DNA of 12,299 nt from CAZAMT01 sp964486145 (GTDB lineage Bacteria > Bacteroidota > Bacteroidia > Bacteroidales > JAAAOM01): positions 1 to 12,299 of the forward strand of contig CAZAMT010000110.1 in NCBI GenBank assembly GCA_964486145.1. Direction: 5' to 3'. The notes below the pieces were generated by a model. That model was not told the origin of the DNA and ran no database searches. It saw nothing but the letters and a program-made list of their open reading frames with translations. Shown one piece after another: positions 1 to 7,307 of this stretch. Every line of letters begins with the position of its first letter. Position 1 is the first letter of the stretch. Made by a program: the position numbers and the translations under genes.

Positions 1-1
1 T

Positions 2-538
2 ATGAGAAAACAAAAAAACGGTATAACAATCGAAATTGTTAAGGGAGATATTACAAAGCAAAATGACATAGAGGCTATTGTAAATGCTGCCAATGCACAA
101 CTGCTTCCCGGTGGCGGGGTGGCAGGGGCCATTTACACAGCAGCCGGGCCTGAACTTGTTAAGGAAAGCGAACCACTTGGGCCAATCAAACCCGGCGAAG
201 CTGTTATAACCAAAGCCTATAACCTGCCCAACAAACACATTGTTCATTGCCTGGGCCCTGTTTATGGTATAGATAAACCCGAACACGTATTACTGGCTAA
301 TTGTTACATGAATTCCCTTAGATTAGCCGACAGAGAAAGTATTGTTTCCATAGCTTTTCCTGCTATTTCAACGGGCGCTTTTGGATATCCTGTAAATGCC
401 GCAGCCACTGTTGCACTTAATGCTATTGTTGGGCAAACCGAATATTTAAAGAGTATCAAAATTATACGAATGGTACTTTATGGTGAATCAGACTTTCATG
501 TGCATGGAGAAAAACTCAGCAATATTTTCAATCAATAA
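2..538 (+). CDS. Macrodomain protein (ADP-ribose binding / putative ADP-ribosyl or O-acetyl-ADP-ribose hydrolase, YmdB/MacroD-like)
   Basis: 178 residues forming a single stand-alone macrodomain, close to the usual length for this family. Visible motifs in order are GDIT at 15-18, the ADP-ribose loop NAAN at 28-31 followed by GGGVAGAI at 37-44, GEAVIT at 65-70, YNLP at 73-76, the HCLGPVYG strand at 82-89, and the phosphate loop AFPAISTGAFGYP at 118-130. The family binds ADP-ribose and, in YmdB/MacroD members, removes ADP-ribose from proteins or deacetylates O-acetyl-ADP-ribose in the cytoplasm. The residue after GGGV is Ala41, whereas YmdB/MacroD have a catalytic Asp there (GGGVDGAI). Asn31 is kept. 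It may therefore be a binder or use a different mechanism; AF1521-type macrodomains also have Ala at this site. No signal peptide or other domain is visible. The ATG at base 2 fits the family N-terminus, but upstream sequence is missing, so an earlier start cannot be excluded. It lies 60 bases before pncB on the same strand, probably in one operon. Confidence 0.9.
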   Translation: MRKQKNGITIEIVKGDITKQNDIEAIVNAANAQLLPGGGVAGAIYTAAGPELVKESEPLGPIKPGEAVITKAYNLPNKHIVHCLGPVYGIDKPEHVLLANCYMNSLRLADRESIVSIAFPAISTGAFGYPVNAAATVALNAIVGQTEYLKSIKIIRMVLYGESDFHVHGEKLSNIFNQ

Positions 539-598
539 CACGGATTCCGGATAAAAAAGTAAATAAATGAATGAACTGACAATTAAAAAACAAACAGA

Positions 599-1999
599 AT
601 GATTAATTATACCGGCACCTATACCGACATGTACGAGTTAAGCATGGCGCAGGTTTATTTTAAAAAGAACACGGCAAATGAAAAGGCGGTGTTTGATTAT
701 TTTTTCAGGAAATTACCGTTTAATGGCGGATATGCAGTATTTGCAGGCCTGGAAGATTTGATGCATACCCTTGAAAACCTTCAATTCGATGATAAGGATA
801 TTACCTTTTTGAAGAGAACAGGTTTTGCCGATGACTTTTTGGAGTTCCTGAAGGGTTTTCATTTTACAGGAAATGTTTACAGTTGCCGTGAAGGGGAGCT
901 TGTATTCCCGACCATGCCTATTGTTACTGTTGAGGCCAACATGCTGGAGGCACAGGTTATAGAAACCCTGTTGTTGAATATACTGAATATACAAACCCTG
1001 GTTGCAACAAAAGCCAGCCGGATGAAACTTGTGGCGCAACATGGAAAACTGGTTGATTTCGGGTTGCGCAGGGCTCACGGGCCTGGCGGGTATTATGCCA
1101 GCCGGGCAGCCATTATCGGTGGCTTTGAGGCTACCAGCAATGTACGTGCCGGCCGCGATTACCATATACCGGTTTCAGGTACCATGGCCCACAGTTTTGT
1201 ACAAAGCTATGATGACGAACTAACTGCTTTCAGGGACTTTGCACAGGCATACCCCGAAAACTGCGTTTTACTGGTGGATACTTACGATACCCTGGAAAGC
1301 GGCCTGCCCAATGCCATAAAAGTTGGTAAAGAGATGCATGAAAAAGGCGAAAAGCTTTTGGGTATCCGTCTCGACAGCGGCGATTTGGCTTATCTGGCAA
1401 AAGAATCCCGTAAAATGCTAAATGATGCCGGATTGCATGATGTAAAAATTGCGGCATCGAACCAGTTGGATGAACATGTAATTAAAAGCCTGATGGAGCA
1501 AAACGCCCCGATAGATTTATTCGGCGTAGGCACGAGCCTTGTAACCGGCCAGCCCGATGGAGCCCTTGATGGCGTGTACAAGTTGGCCTGGGCCAATGGT
1601 AAGCCACGCGTAAAACTTTCCGAATCTATCAGCAAAATTACCCTGCCGGACAGAAAACAGGTGTACCGGCTGATGACTGAAGACGGTACATGGATAGGTG
1701 CCGACATGGTATCGCTGGCTGATGAGAAAGGTGCTGAAACAATGCATCACCCGTTTGAGCCCGGAAAAAACATGGCGGTCACAGAGTTAAGGAAAGAGCC
1801 GTTAATGGAGCAGGTTATGAAAAATGGCAAGCGCAGCAAAGAAATGAAAAGCCTTGAGGAGATTTCTGCATACTGCAATAAGAGAATAGAAAAAATACCC
1901 ACCGAACATAAAAGGTTTGCCAATCCGCATGTTTACAAAATTGGAATAAGTGATGGATTAAAAGCTGAAAGGGACAGGTTGATTGAATCTTACAAATAA
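599..1999 (+). CDS. pncB: Nicotinate phosphoribosyltransferase
   Basis: 466 residues, full length for the bacterial NAPRTase family. The enzyme joins nicotinate to 5-phosphoribosyl-1-diphosphate, with ATP hydrolysis, to give nicotinate mononucleotide. This is the first step of the Preiss-Handler NAD salvage route and is cytoplasmic. Family motifs are all present: TDMYELSMA at 9-17, DFGLRRAHG at 153-161, SGTMAHSF at 193-200 with the conserved His198 (the family's phosphorylated histidine), LLVDTYDT at 224-231, GIRLDSGDL at 255-263, ASNQLDE at 286-292 and FGVGTSL at 308-314. No key residue is missing. The ATG at 599 gives the expected N-terminus just ahead of the TDMYELSMA motif. The upstream bases are A-rich with no Shine-Dalgarno, as is usual in Bacteroidota. 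The start codon overlaps, as ATGA, the stop of a possible 11-codon mini-ORF at 567-602. The macrodomain gene upstream gives an NAD/ADP-ribose theme. Confidence 0.96.
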   Translation: MINYTGTYTDMYELSMAQVYFKKNTANEKAVFDYFFRKLPFNGGYAVFAGLEDLMHTLENLQFDDKDITFLKRTGFADDFLEFLKGFHFTGNVYSCREGELVFPTMPIVTVEANMLEAQVIETLLLNILNIQTLVATKASRMKLVAQHGKLVDFGLRRAHGPGGYYASRAAIIGGFEATSNVRAGRDYHIPVSGTMAHSFVQSYDDELTAFRDFAQAYPENCVLLVDTYDTLESGLPNAIKVGKEMHEKGEKLLGIRLDSGDLAYLAKESRKMLNDAGLHDVKIAASNQLDEHVIKSLMEQNAPIDLFGVGTSLVTGQPDGALDGVYKLAWANGKPRVKLSESISKITLPDRKQVYRLMTEDGTWIGADMVSLADEKGAETMHHPFEPGKNMAVTELRKEPLMEQVMKNGKRSKEMKSLEEISAYCNKRIEKIPTEHKRFANPHVYKIGISDGLKAERDRLIESYK

Positions 2000-2073
2000 A
2001 CAAAATAGTTTGACCGTAAAGTAAAAATATAAAAGTGTAGGTTTACAACTGCTGAAAAAACATCTCAGGTAAT

Positions 2074-2093
2074 ATAGTGTAATCCTATACTAT
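2074..2093. terminator. Weak AT-rich hairpin between convergent genes
   Basis: An 8-base-pair inverted repeat (ATAGTGTA / TATACTAT, one G-U pair) with a 4-base ATCC loop lies about 75 bases after the pncB stop and about 95 bases after the end of the convergent DksA-like gene. It has few G-C pairs and no clear T tract on either strand, so it is a poor intrinsic terminator and may only be a chance structure. The rest of 2000-2186 is AT-rich, with nothing else I can recognise. Confidence 0.2.
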
Positions 2094-2186
2094 CCCTTCT
2101 TGAATAGACGTGTTTGATCACCATTTACCCTAAGTCAACAAGGTTTCAAAGATCCAACAAGAATTTTATAATGGTGGTATTTTATA

Positions 2187-2522
2187 CTATTTCTTCAAAC
2201 ATGTTGCACATAAGCGAATCTCCGGACGAATTTTAAGCCGCTCAAAAGGAATACTTTGATGACATTTTATACACACCCCAAAGCTGCCATCATTCTTAAG
2301 AGTTAGGATATTTTGTAATTGCATAAGCCTGTTTTGTGCATTTCGCAAACTGGCGTCGTATATGCTTTTATTGTTTATGGCATCCATGCGTGAAATGCGC
2401 CCAATGGCATCATCAGGGGCAACAGGCTGGGTGAATTCCTTCAGTTCTTCAATTTTATTTTTAAGCTTGCCAATCTCGTTTTCAATAATTTTTATAAGCT
2501 GATGCTTTTCTTCTTTATTCAT
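2187..2522 (-). CDS. Short DksA/TraR-type zinc-finger transcription regulator
   Basis: 111 residues. The N-terminal 30 residues and residues 42-75 are charged, helix-forming stretches expected to make the coiled-coil hairpin of DksA-like proteins. The tip segment APDDAIGR at 35-42 carries an acidic Asp37-Asp38 pair followed by Ala39. The C-terminus holds the zinc finger Cys84-X2-Cys87-X17-Cys105-X2-Cys108, with the same spacing as DksA. Family members act in the cytoplasm by entering the RNA polymerase secondary channel and altering initiation, often together with ppGpp. It is shorter than E. coli DksA (151 residues) and closer to small DksA-like proteins that carry an IGR tip sequence, so it is better called DksA/TraR family than dksA. 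It is transcribed alone, convergent with pncB, and probably has its own promoter (box at 2547-2554). Binding to RNA polymerase is inferred from the family only. Confidence 0.88.
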   Translation of the reverse strand: MNKEEKHQLIKIIENEIGKLKNKIEELKEFTQPVAPDDAIGRISRMDAINNKSIYDASLRNAQNRLMQLQNILTLKNDGSFGVCIKCHQSIPFERLKIRPEIRLCATCLKK

Positions 2523-2546
2523 TAATATTTAAGATTTAAATATCAT

Positions 2547-2580
2547 CAAAAATAGAAAATTTGCTTTCAATTCTGAGAAT
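2547..2580 (-). promoter_or_regulatory. Putative Bacteroidota promoter of the DksA-like gene, with adjacent palindrome
   Basis: On the minus strand TATTTTTG (2547-2554) matches the Bacteroidota -7 consensus TAnnTTTG. It lies 25 bases before the ATG at 2522, which would give a leader of roughly 20 bases. No good -33 TTTG is seen at the usual spacing. The perfect 11-base palindrome ATTCT-G-AGAAT at 2570-2580 falls around the -25 to -33 zone and could be an operator. AT-rich sequence makes chance matches common. Confidence 0.35.
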
Positions 2581-2686
2581 GGGTTTCTGGTAATTTTTTG
2601 TTTTTTTCGCTTCCCGATGTTTTTTCCTGGCGGACTGTTTATTCCAATTTGCACACTTCCGGTTTTAATTCAACCTTTGCCCTATG

Positions 2687-5584
2687 TCATTGTACCCTGA
2701 AATTCCGGAGATTATATGTAAATGTTAGCATGAAAAACCTTGACAATTGATTTGTCCGCAAATCTTCAACATATAAATCGGAAACATTTCTTATGATATT
2801 TTTATTTTGGTCGAGCAGGTCAAAAACGCTCAGGGTTATTTCACCAAGATTCTTATTAAACAGCTTTCTGCCAAAATTCATGTTCCACAAAAGATAATCC
2901 TGATTGAAATCATCTCCGAGCCCCCTGTACATCAGGTGACTCACATCGCTTCTAAAAACCCAGTTATCTAAAAAGATGAAACTTAACCGTGTGCCGCTTT
3001 TCTGAGAAAAATAATTGTTGTCAAGATGGGGCTGAAGCGTATTTTCAACCATGTTATAGCCAGCATTAAATGAAGCTGAGAAATCGATGTTTGGGCTTAT
3101 GTTGCTTGAGAGAATAAAACCTCCGGAAGTAGTGTAGGTATTGGCGATATTGATACGATCGTTGATAAGACCTGGTTGCCGTACCCAGGCCAGTCCGCTT
3201 GTCAGGTTGAAGTTACTCTTTAAGTACCTCAGCGGGAATCCGTACGAGACATGTGAACGGATATTCTTAAAGCCATCGAGATTAACGGGTTGCGAGAATT
3301 GAGAACCTTTTTTAAGTACATAACCGTCTGACAGCGTGGTGTCTGCACGGGCAATAATTGTGGAATTACCGATATAATCACCGGAAATATTTCCAAAAAC
3401 TGCAGCAAAAAAATTGGTTGACCTTTCGATATTCGTGGTTTTGTAACGTGCCATGAAGAAATGGCTGTAACTGTGATCAAGATTGGGATTTCCGGAAGAA
3501 AGGAGCATCGGGTTGGAATTATCAACTGATTCCTGAAGTTGCGTTACCGAAGGAGGATTGGTGCTGGTGCGGTAGACAAATCGAAGGCTTTTTCCTCTTT
3601 CAATGTTATAAGTCAGCATTACCCGGGGCAAAAAATTCTGAAATTCTCTTTTCGGCAGATTAAAATCATTCGGTAACTCCTGGGTTCCTGACAATAATGC
3701 ATATTGATATGCCATTTCCAGGGTAAGGTTGTACTTTTCTCTGCTAAGCCGGTATCCCAGCGAGCCCCGATGCGTCAGGTAGGTGCTGGTAAGCATGTTG
3801 GATAGTCCGGGTTCAAAATCCAGGTATGATTCGGCATCCGGGTCCCAACTGTTTGTTACCCTGTCATTCTCATTATGCATCAATGAAATATTGTAGCCTG
3901 CCTGCAGTAATCCTGTTTCTCCCAATGGTTCAGTATAAGTTATGTTGGATGACAGGTTTCTGTTAATGGTTTTTGAATCTGATTTTTGTCTGAGAAAATC
4001 ACTGAGCGCCTGCTCACCCTGTTCTTCATCGCCTTCACCGGCAAAATAATCACTGAGTGCATCCAGGTAATACAGGCTTTGATTATCATTGAAGTTGGCA
4101 CTTACATTTGTTGAGATTGTACGGCCGGTCTTTTCAAACCGATGCCTGTAAATCAGTGAACTACTGTAATTATAGCCGCTCAGGTCAGAATCATAACCAA
4201 TTTCGGATGTGCTTAAAAGATGATTGTTTTCAAGCAGGTTCAGCGCATTCATGTAGCTGTCGGCAGTGTTGCTTTGGACGGTCACTTTCGGGAGAAGTAT
4301 CAATGAATTTTTATTGTCAATATCCCACGTCATCCGCATGTTCAGACGATGATTACTGTTTCTGCTGCTTGACTCACTATCCTCCTGGTAATACTGCCGA
4401 TCGGATTCATCAATAAAATATTGCCTGTCGGTGAACTGATCGGTATAGTTATCGGATATATTAAAAAAGTAACTACCCGTGAGCTTCAGGTTGTTGTTAA
4501 GCCATGCATCGCTGTAATTCAGGCCCAGGGCATGCGTTGTATTATCTCCGTATTGTGCCTGGATCCGGTAATCTGACACATGTCCCATAGATGATATGTC
4601 CGATCCGCCGCTCCCCTGTGCTGCACGTCCCATTCCTCTTCCAGCTCCTCCGCCTCTGCCACCTCTTATAGCCCCGGCAGAAAGGCTTATAATATCTTCA
4701 CGCGAAAAGTTCTGCTCGTTAACATTATTACTCATACCCAGTATGGAGATACGGCTGCTTTCCCTGAAAATATTGGTTGAAAGCCCCATTTGGTAGCGTT
4801 CATCACCTCCATACCCCAGATAGGCCCTTCCAAACTGCCCCTTTCTTGAATCAAGCCTTGTTACAATATTTATGGTTTTACTTCTCTGCCCATCATCAAA
4901 ACCAGTTAGATCGGCCTGGTCACTCATTCGGTCATACACTTCAACCCTTTCGATAATTGCTGCCGGAAGGTTACGCAGGGCGATAGAAGGATCATCACCG
5001 AAAAACTCGCGGCCATCCACCAGAACTTTTTGAACATCCTCTCCCTGTGCTGCAACCTTATCACCGTCTACCGTGATACCAGGCATCCTGCGTATAAGAT
5101 CTTCCGCATTTGCATCGGGATTAACTTTAAAAGCTTGTGCATCAAAATCAAGCGTATCGCCTCTTATCCGGGTAGTTGATCTGTAGCCGGCTATCTCTGC
5201 TTCCTCCAGATATGCCCCCTTTACCATCAGTAATGTCCCGGCATCGTTATGCTGTGATGAAGCCCTGATGGCCTGCTCACCATCAAGGGTTAGTGGCTGG
5301 TACCCCACAAAAGTAGCTTTGAAATTGTACCTGCCGCGGGTCAGTTTTAATGAAAATTCACCATTGAGGTCCGTGATTGTCTGGTATATTCTGGTTGTAT
5401 CCCTGAGATGAGTGAGGGAAATATGTGCTCCCACAAGTGGGATACCTTCATTCGAATCCTGTAATACGCCGGTCAGAACTACTTCTTCCTGTTTTCCTGA
5501 ACGGTTGCCTTGTTGCGCTTCTCCTTGCTGTGCAGTTGCCAGAAGGAAATTACCGATAAAAAAGAAATGCATGATTCGTCTCAT
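2687..5584 (-). CDS. Outer-membrane beta-barrel protein, TonB-dependent-receptor-like (carboxypeptidase-regulatory-like domain + plug + barrel)
   Basis: 965 residues. A signal peptide is visible at about 1-24 (hydrophobic core MHFFFIGNFLLATA, cleavage near the QQGEAQQ stretch). Residues ~36-120 form a carboxypeptidase-regulatory-like beta-sandwich (VLTGVLQDS, then LNGEFSLKL and YNFKATFVGYQPL). Residues ~138-243 are the plug region, with NPDANAEDLIRRMPGITVDG, the segment GEDVQKVLVDGREFFGDDP at 181-199, IERVEVYDRMSDQA and KTINIVTR at 236-243. From ~250 to the end are repeated amphipathic strands of a large barrel in the style of the Pfam OMP_b-brl_3 family. Such proteins sit in the outer membrane of Bacteroidota; their substrates are mostly unknown and classical TonB dependence is not proven. 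A Gly/Arg-rich stretch at 304-328 is probably an extracellular or periplasmic loop. The gene follows the nucleoside-hydrolase/FmdE fusion by 82 bases, so co-transcription is possible but a functional link is not shown. An alternative start at Met5 is possible. Confidence 0.9.
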   Translation of the reverse strand: MRRIMHFFFIGNFLLATAQQGEAQQGNRSGKQEEVVLTGVLQDSNEGIPLVGAHISLTHLRDTTRIYQTITDLNGEFSLKLTRGRYNFKATFVGYQPLTLDGEQAIRASSQHNDAGTLLMVKGAYLEEAEIAGYRSTTRIRGDTLDFDAQAFKVNPDANAEDLIRRMPGITVDGDKVAAQGEDVQKVLVDGREFFGDDPSIALRNLPAAIIERVEVYDRMSDQADLTGFDDGQRSKTINIVTRLDSRKGQFGRAYLGYGGDERYQMGLSTNIFRESSRISILGMSNNVNEQNFSREDIISLSAGAIRGGRGGGAGRGMGRAAQGSGGSDISSMGHVSDYRIQAQYGDNTTHALGLNYSDAWLNNNLKLTGSYFFNISDNYTDQFTDRQYFIDESDRQYYQEDSESSSRNSNHRLNMRMTWDIDNKNSLILLPKVTVQSNTADSYMNALNLLENNHLLSTSEIGYDSDLSGYNYSSSLIYRHRFEKTGRTISTNVSANFNDNQSLYYLDALSDYFAGEGDEEQGEQALSDFLRQKSDSKTINRNLSSNITYTEPLGETGLLQAGYNISLMHNENDRVTNSWDPDAESYLDFEPGLSNMLTSTYLTHRGSLGYRLSREKYNLTLEMAYQYALLSGTQELPNDFNLPKREFQNFLPRVMLTYNIERGKSLRFVYRTSTNPPSVTQLQESVDNSNPMLLSSGNPNLDHSYSHFFMARYKTTNIERSTNFFAAVFGNISGDYIGNSTIIARADTTLSDGYVLKKGSQFSQPVNLDGFKNIRSHVSYGFPLRYLKSNFNLTSGLAWVRQPGLINDRINIANTYTTSGGFILSSNISPNIDFSASFNAGYNMVENTLQPHLDNNYFSQKSGTRLSFIFLDNWVFRSDVSHLMYRGLGDDFNQDYLLWNMNFGRKLFNKNLGEITLSVFDLLDQNKNIIRNVSDLYVEDLRTNQLSRFFMLTFTYNLRNFRVQ

Positions 5585-5606
5585 AATATCTTTATGACAC
5601 CAACCA

Positions 5607-5620
5607 GCAAGAAATCTTGC
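5607..5620. repeat. Perfect inverted repeat upstream of the barrel gene
   Basis: GCAAGA-AA-TCTTGC, two 6-base arms around a 2-base centre, lies 22 bases before the ATG of the 965-residue barrel gene. Its tight spacing resembles an operator half-site pair more than a terminator. An adjacent AT palindrome (5623-5640, runs of A then T) lies on its far side. Together they are the only structure in the 82-base gap. No TAnnTTTG box is seen here, so whether this gene has its own promoter is unclear. Confidence 0.35.
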
Positions 5621-5666
5621 GCTAAAAAATCATTTTTTTATATGATCCATTTGCTATTCATACGAT

Positions 5667-7184
5667 TTAAACCTTTTCAATGGTAAAAATTTCATATTTA
5701 TCATACTCATTCCAATATTGTAACGCCAGCTTTTCGATATAAAACCAGTAATTTTCAGTAAGCAGTCCATAGGTTGAAATGGCGTGTTTAATGTCCTGTT
5801 GCATCCGTTCTGCAATTTCTTTTTTCAGGGATATTTTTATTTTCCTGTTATTAAATTCAACTATTGCTGTAGGAATTTTCAAAACACTATCTGAAACAGT
5901 AATTAATCCCTGCCCTATGGTTGTTCCAGCACTTATTTGAATGCCATCGTTTAAACAGCTTAACGGAGGTTTAAGGCCTGCAAAACTTGTTACATAAAGG
6001 TTATTCACTCCTACATTGAAGTATTCCATGGCCCTTAACCCCATTTTAGCACCAATAATGGAATATATGCCTGTATGCCCGTGTATTTCGTTGGTGAGGC
6101 ATATCGCTTTCCATTCAACTAACCCGAATTTATTAATGGTTGATTTGAGAATTTTTGCATACGCCGGTTTGTACAGGGCTGTATCAACAGGGAATGAGCT
6201 AAACACCTGATTTTCTGCTGTTGTTGACGACTCCAGCAGATCCCCAACAATCTCATAAACAAAAGGTGGTGGCATGTTTGAATTCAATTGTACAAACCTG
6301 ATATTGTTTTTTACTTCTGATTCAAACAGCAGAGGTACAGTAAGAAACAAGGGTATCATATCGTCCCAAAAACGTAAATGTTTCTGATTAATCCGCTCTT
6401 TAATTGCAGGCTGCTCATGCACTAACCTGATTTGTCCGGCATATTGAGAATTGGTATTTTTTATGGATTCCAGGTAATTATCATCAATAATAAATTTGTC
6501 AGGGTTACTGCTGACTACTACCAGTTCTACACCGGTTTCCCTGATGAGGTGATAACTTTCGGGTGAGGCTTTGTAATTGAACCCCTTTTCAATTACTGCA
6601 TTGTTATACCAAATAATTTTATCAATACGTTCAGCAGCTTTCGGATTGGCTGTAATCCAATCGGCATATGTTTTTAGAGAGCCTAAGGCAATGAAGGTGA
6701 TCTTCTCAGGATAATTTGCAATGGTTTTAGTTAAAACACTGCCAGCTTTTTCCCGATTTCCAACGAATTGTTTTTCAGGAAGGCTGCCCCAGGAAATGCC
6801 CTGGGCAAAAGAAGACCAAACCGGGAGTTCATAGCCTGTTTCATCGCCAATTCCAACCCGTATTCCTTCGTGATGAAAAACAGACAACAACGATTTAACT
6901 TTACTATAAACCGAATCTGGCAGCAACGTACCTTGCGAACAGGTTACTGACAAAACCCTTATATCATGACCTGATAAAAACATGGATATTGAACGCATAT
7001 CATCCAATGCACCATCGGTATCGATCACTACGTGGTATTTGGGTTTCCCCGAATGGGCGAATAGTTGCAGGCCTGTAAGTACAGACAGCACCAATATTGT
7101 TAAAAAATTTCTAAACACCCGGCGGTGTTGCCATTGTATGGGATTTTTTAGCCGTTTGCTTTTTTGAACGCGTAACTTTTTCAT
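5667..7184 (-). CDS. Exported fusion of a nucleoside-hydrolase-like domain and an FmdE-like domain
   Basis: 505 residues. The N-terminus has a long basic segment (1-26), a hydrophobic segment at ~27-42 (FLTILVLSVLTGLQLF) and a likely signal-peptidase site after Ala43, so the protein is probably periplasmic or extracellular. Residues ~50-320 resemble inosine-uridine nucleoside hydrolases: VVIDTDGALDD gives Asp55, Asp57, Asp61 and Asp62 in the family's Ca2+/ribose motif. FIALGSLKTYAD at 164-175 is the GPLTN-like strand, Phe202-Asn203 matches the EFN ribose-binding site, and WDD at 273-275 lies where the family's late Asp ligand occurs (HD in classical enzymes). Residues ~355-505 resemble FmdE, the protein of the formylmethanofuran dehydrogenase operon: HGH at 368-370, CLNDGIQ at 410-416 and AGTTIGQGLITV at 419-430. 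FmdE proteins normally have HGHxCPG and GCT; here both of those Cys are absent. The substrate is unknown. It follows the ABC ATPase gene by 123 bases, with a likely internal promoter at 7225-7232. The domain assignments come from motif recognition. The hydrolase half is the surer of the two. Confidence 0.8.
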   Translation of the reverse strand: MKKLRVQKSKRLKNPIQWQHRRVFRNFLTILVLSVLTGLQLFAHSGKPKYHVVIDTDGALDDMRSISMFLSGHDIRVLSVTCSQGTLLPDSVYSKVKSLLSVFHHEGIRVGIGDETGYELPVWSSFAQGISWGSLPEKQFVGNREKAGSVLTKTIANYPEKITFIALGSLKTYADWITANPKAAERIDKIIWYNNAVIEKGFNYKASPESYHLIRETGVELVVVSSNPDKFIIDDNYLESIKNTNSQYAGQIRLVHEQPAIKERINQKHLRFWDDMIPLFLTVPLLFESEVKNNIRFVQLNSNMPPPFVYEIVGDLLESSTTAENQVFSSFPVDTALYKPAYAKILKSTINKFGLVEWKAICLTNEIHGHTGIYSIIGAKMGLRAMEYFNVGVNNLYVTSFAGLKPPLSCLNDGIQISAGTTIGQGLITVSDSVLKIPTAIVEFNNRKIKISLKKEIAERMQQDIKHAISTYGLLTENYWFYIEKLALQYWNEYDKYEIFTIEKV

Positions 7185-7224
7185 TATTCATTATCTTATT
7201 CGGGTGCATACGCCACTTTTTATT

Positions 7225-7232
7225 CAAATATA
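7225..7232 (-). promoter_or_regulatory. Putative -7 promoter box for the hydrolase/FmdE gene
   Basis: On the minus strand TATATTTG is an exact match to the Bacteroidota -7 consensus TAnnTTTG, 41 bases before the ATG at 7184, predicting a leader of about 35 bases. The -33 region has no clear TTTG. If real, the hydrolase/FmdE gene (and perhaps the barrel gene) can be expressed apart from the ABC transporter operon. The remainder of the 7185-7307 gap has no hairpin that I would call a terminator. Confidence 0.4.
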
Positions 7233-7307
7233 ATGAATCAAGATAAATTAATCTGTAATCCACTTGCTTATCTCTTCACTTAATTCAACCTCTGCCTTTT
7301 CTTTCTT

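Noticed and set aside
541..549. CGGATTCCG palindrome followed by A-rich sequence as a terminator after the macrodomain gene
   Set aside because: The arms are only four bases with a one-base centre, too small to form a terminator hairpin, and no T tract follows.
713..1165. 150-codon open frame on the minus strand opposite pncB
   Set aside because: It lies wholly antisense to a clear pncB gene, and its translation shows no domain or signal. Other minus-strand frames within 1230-1750 are rejected for the same reason.
2590..2640. T-rich runs after the barrel gene as an intrinsic terminator
   Set aside because: The T runs are on the plus strand, whereas the barrel gene is on the minus strand where they read as A; no G-C-rich stem accompanies them.
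4108..4416. 102-codon plus-strand frame inside the barrel gene
   Set aside because: Antisense to a well-supported 965-residue protein; Cys/Ser-rich low-quality translation without recognisable features.
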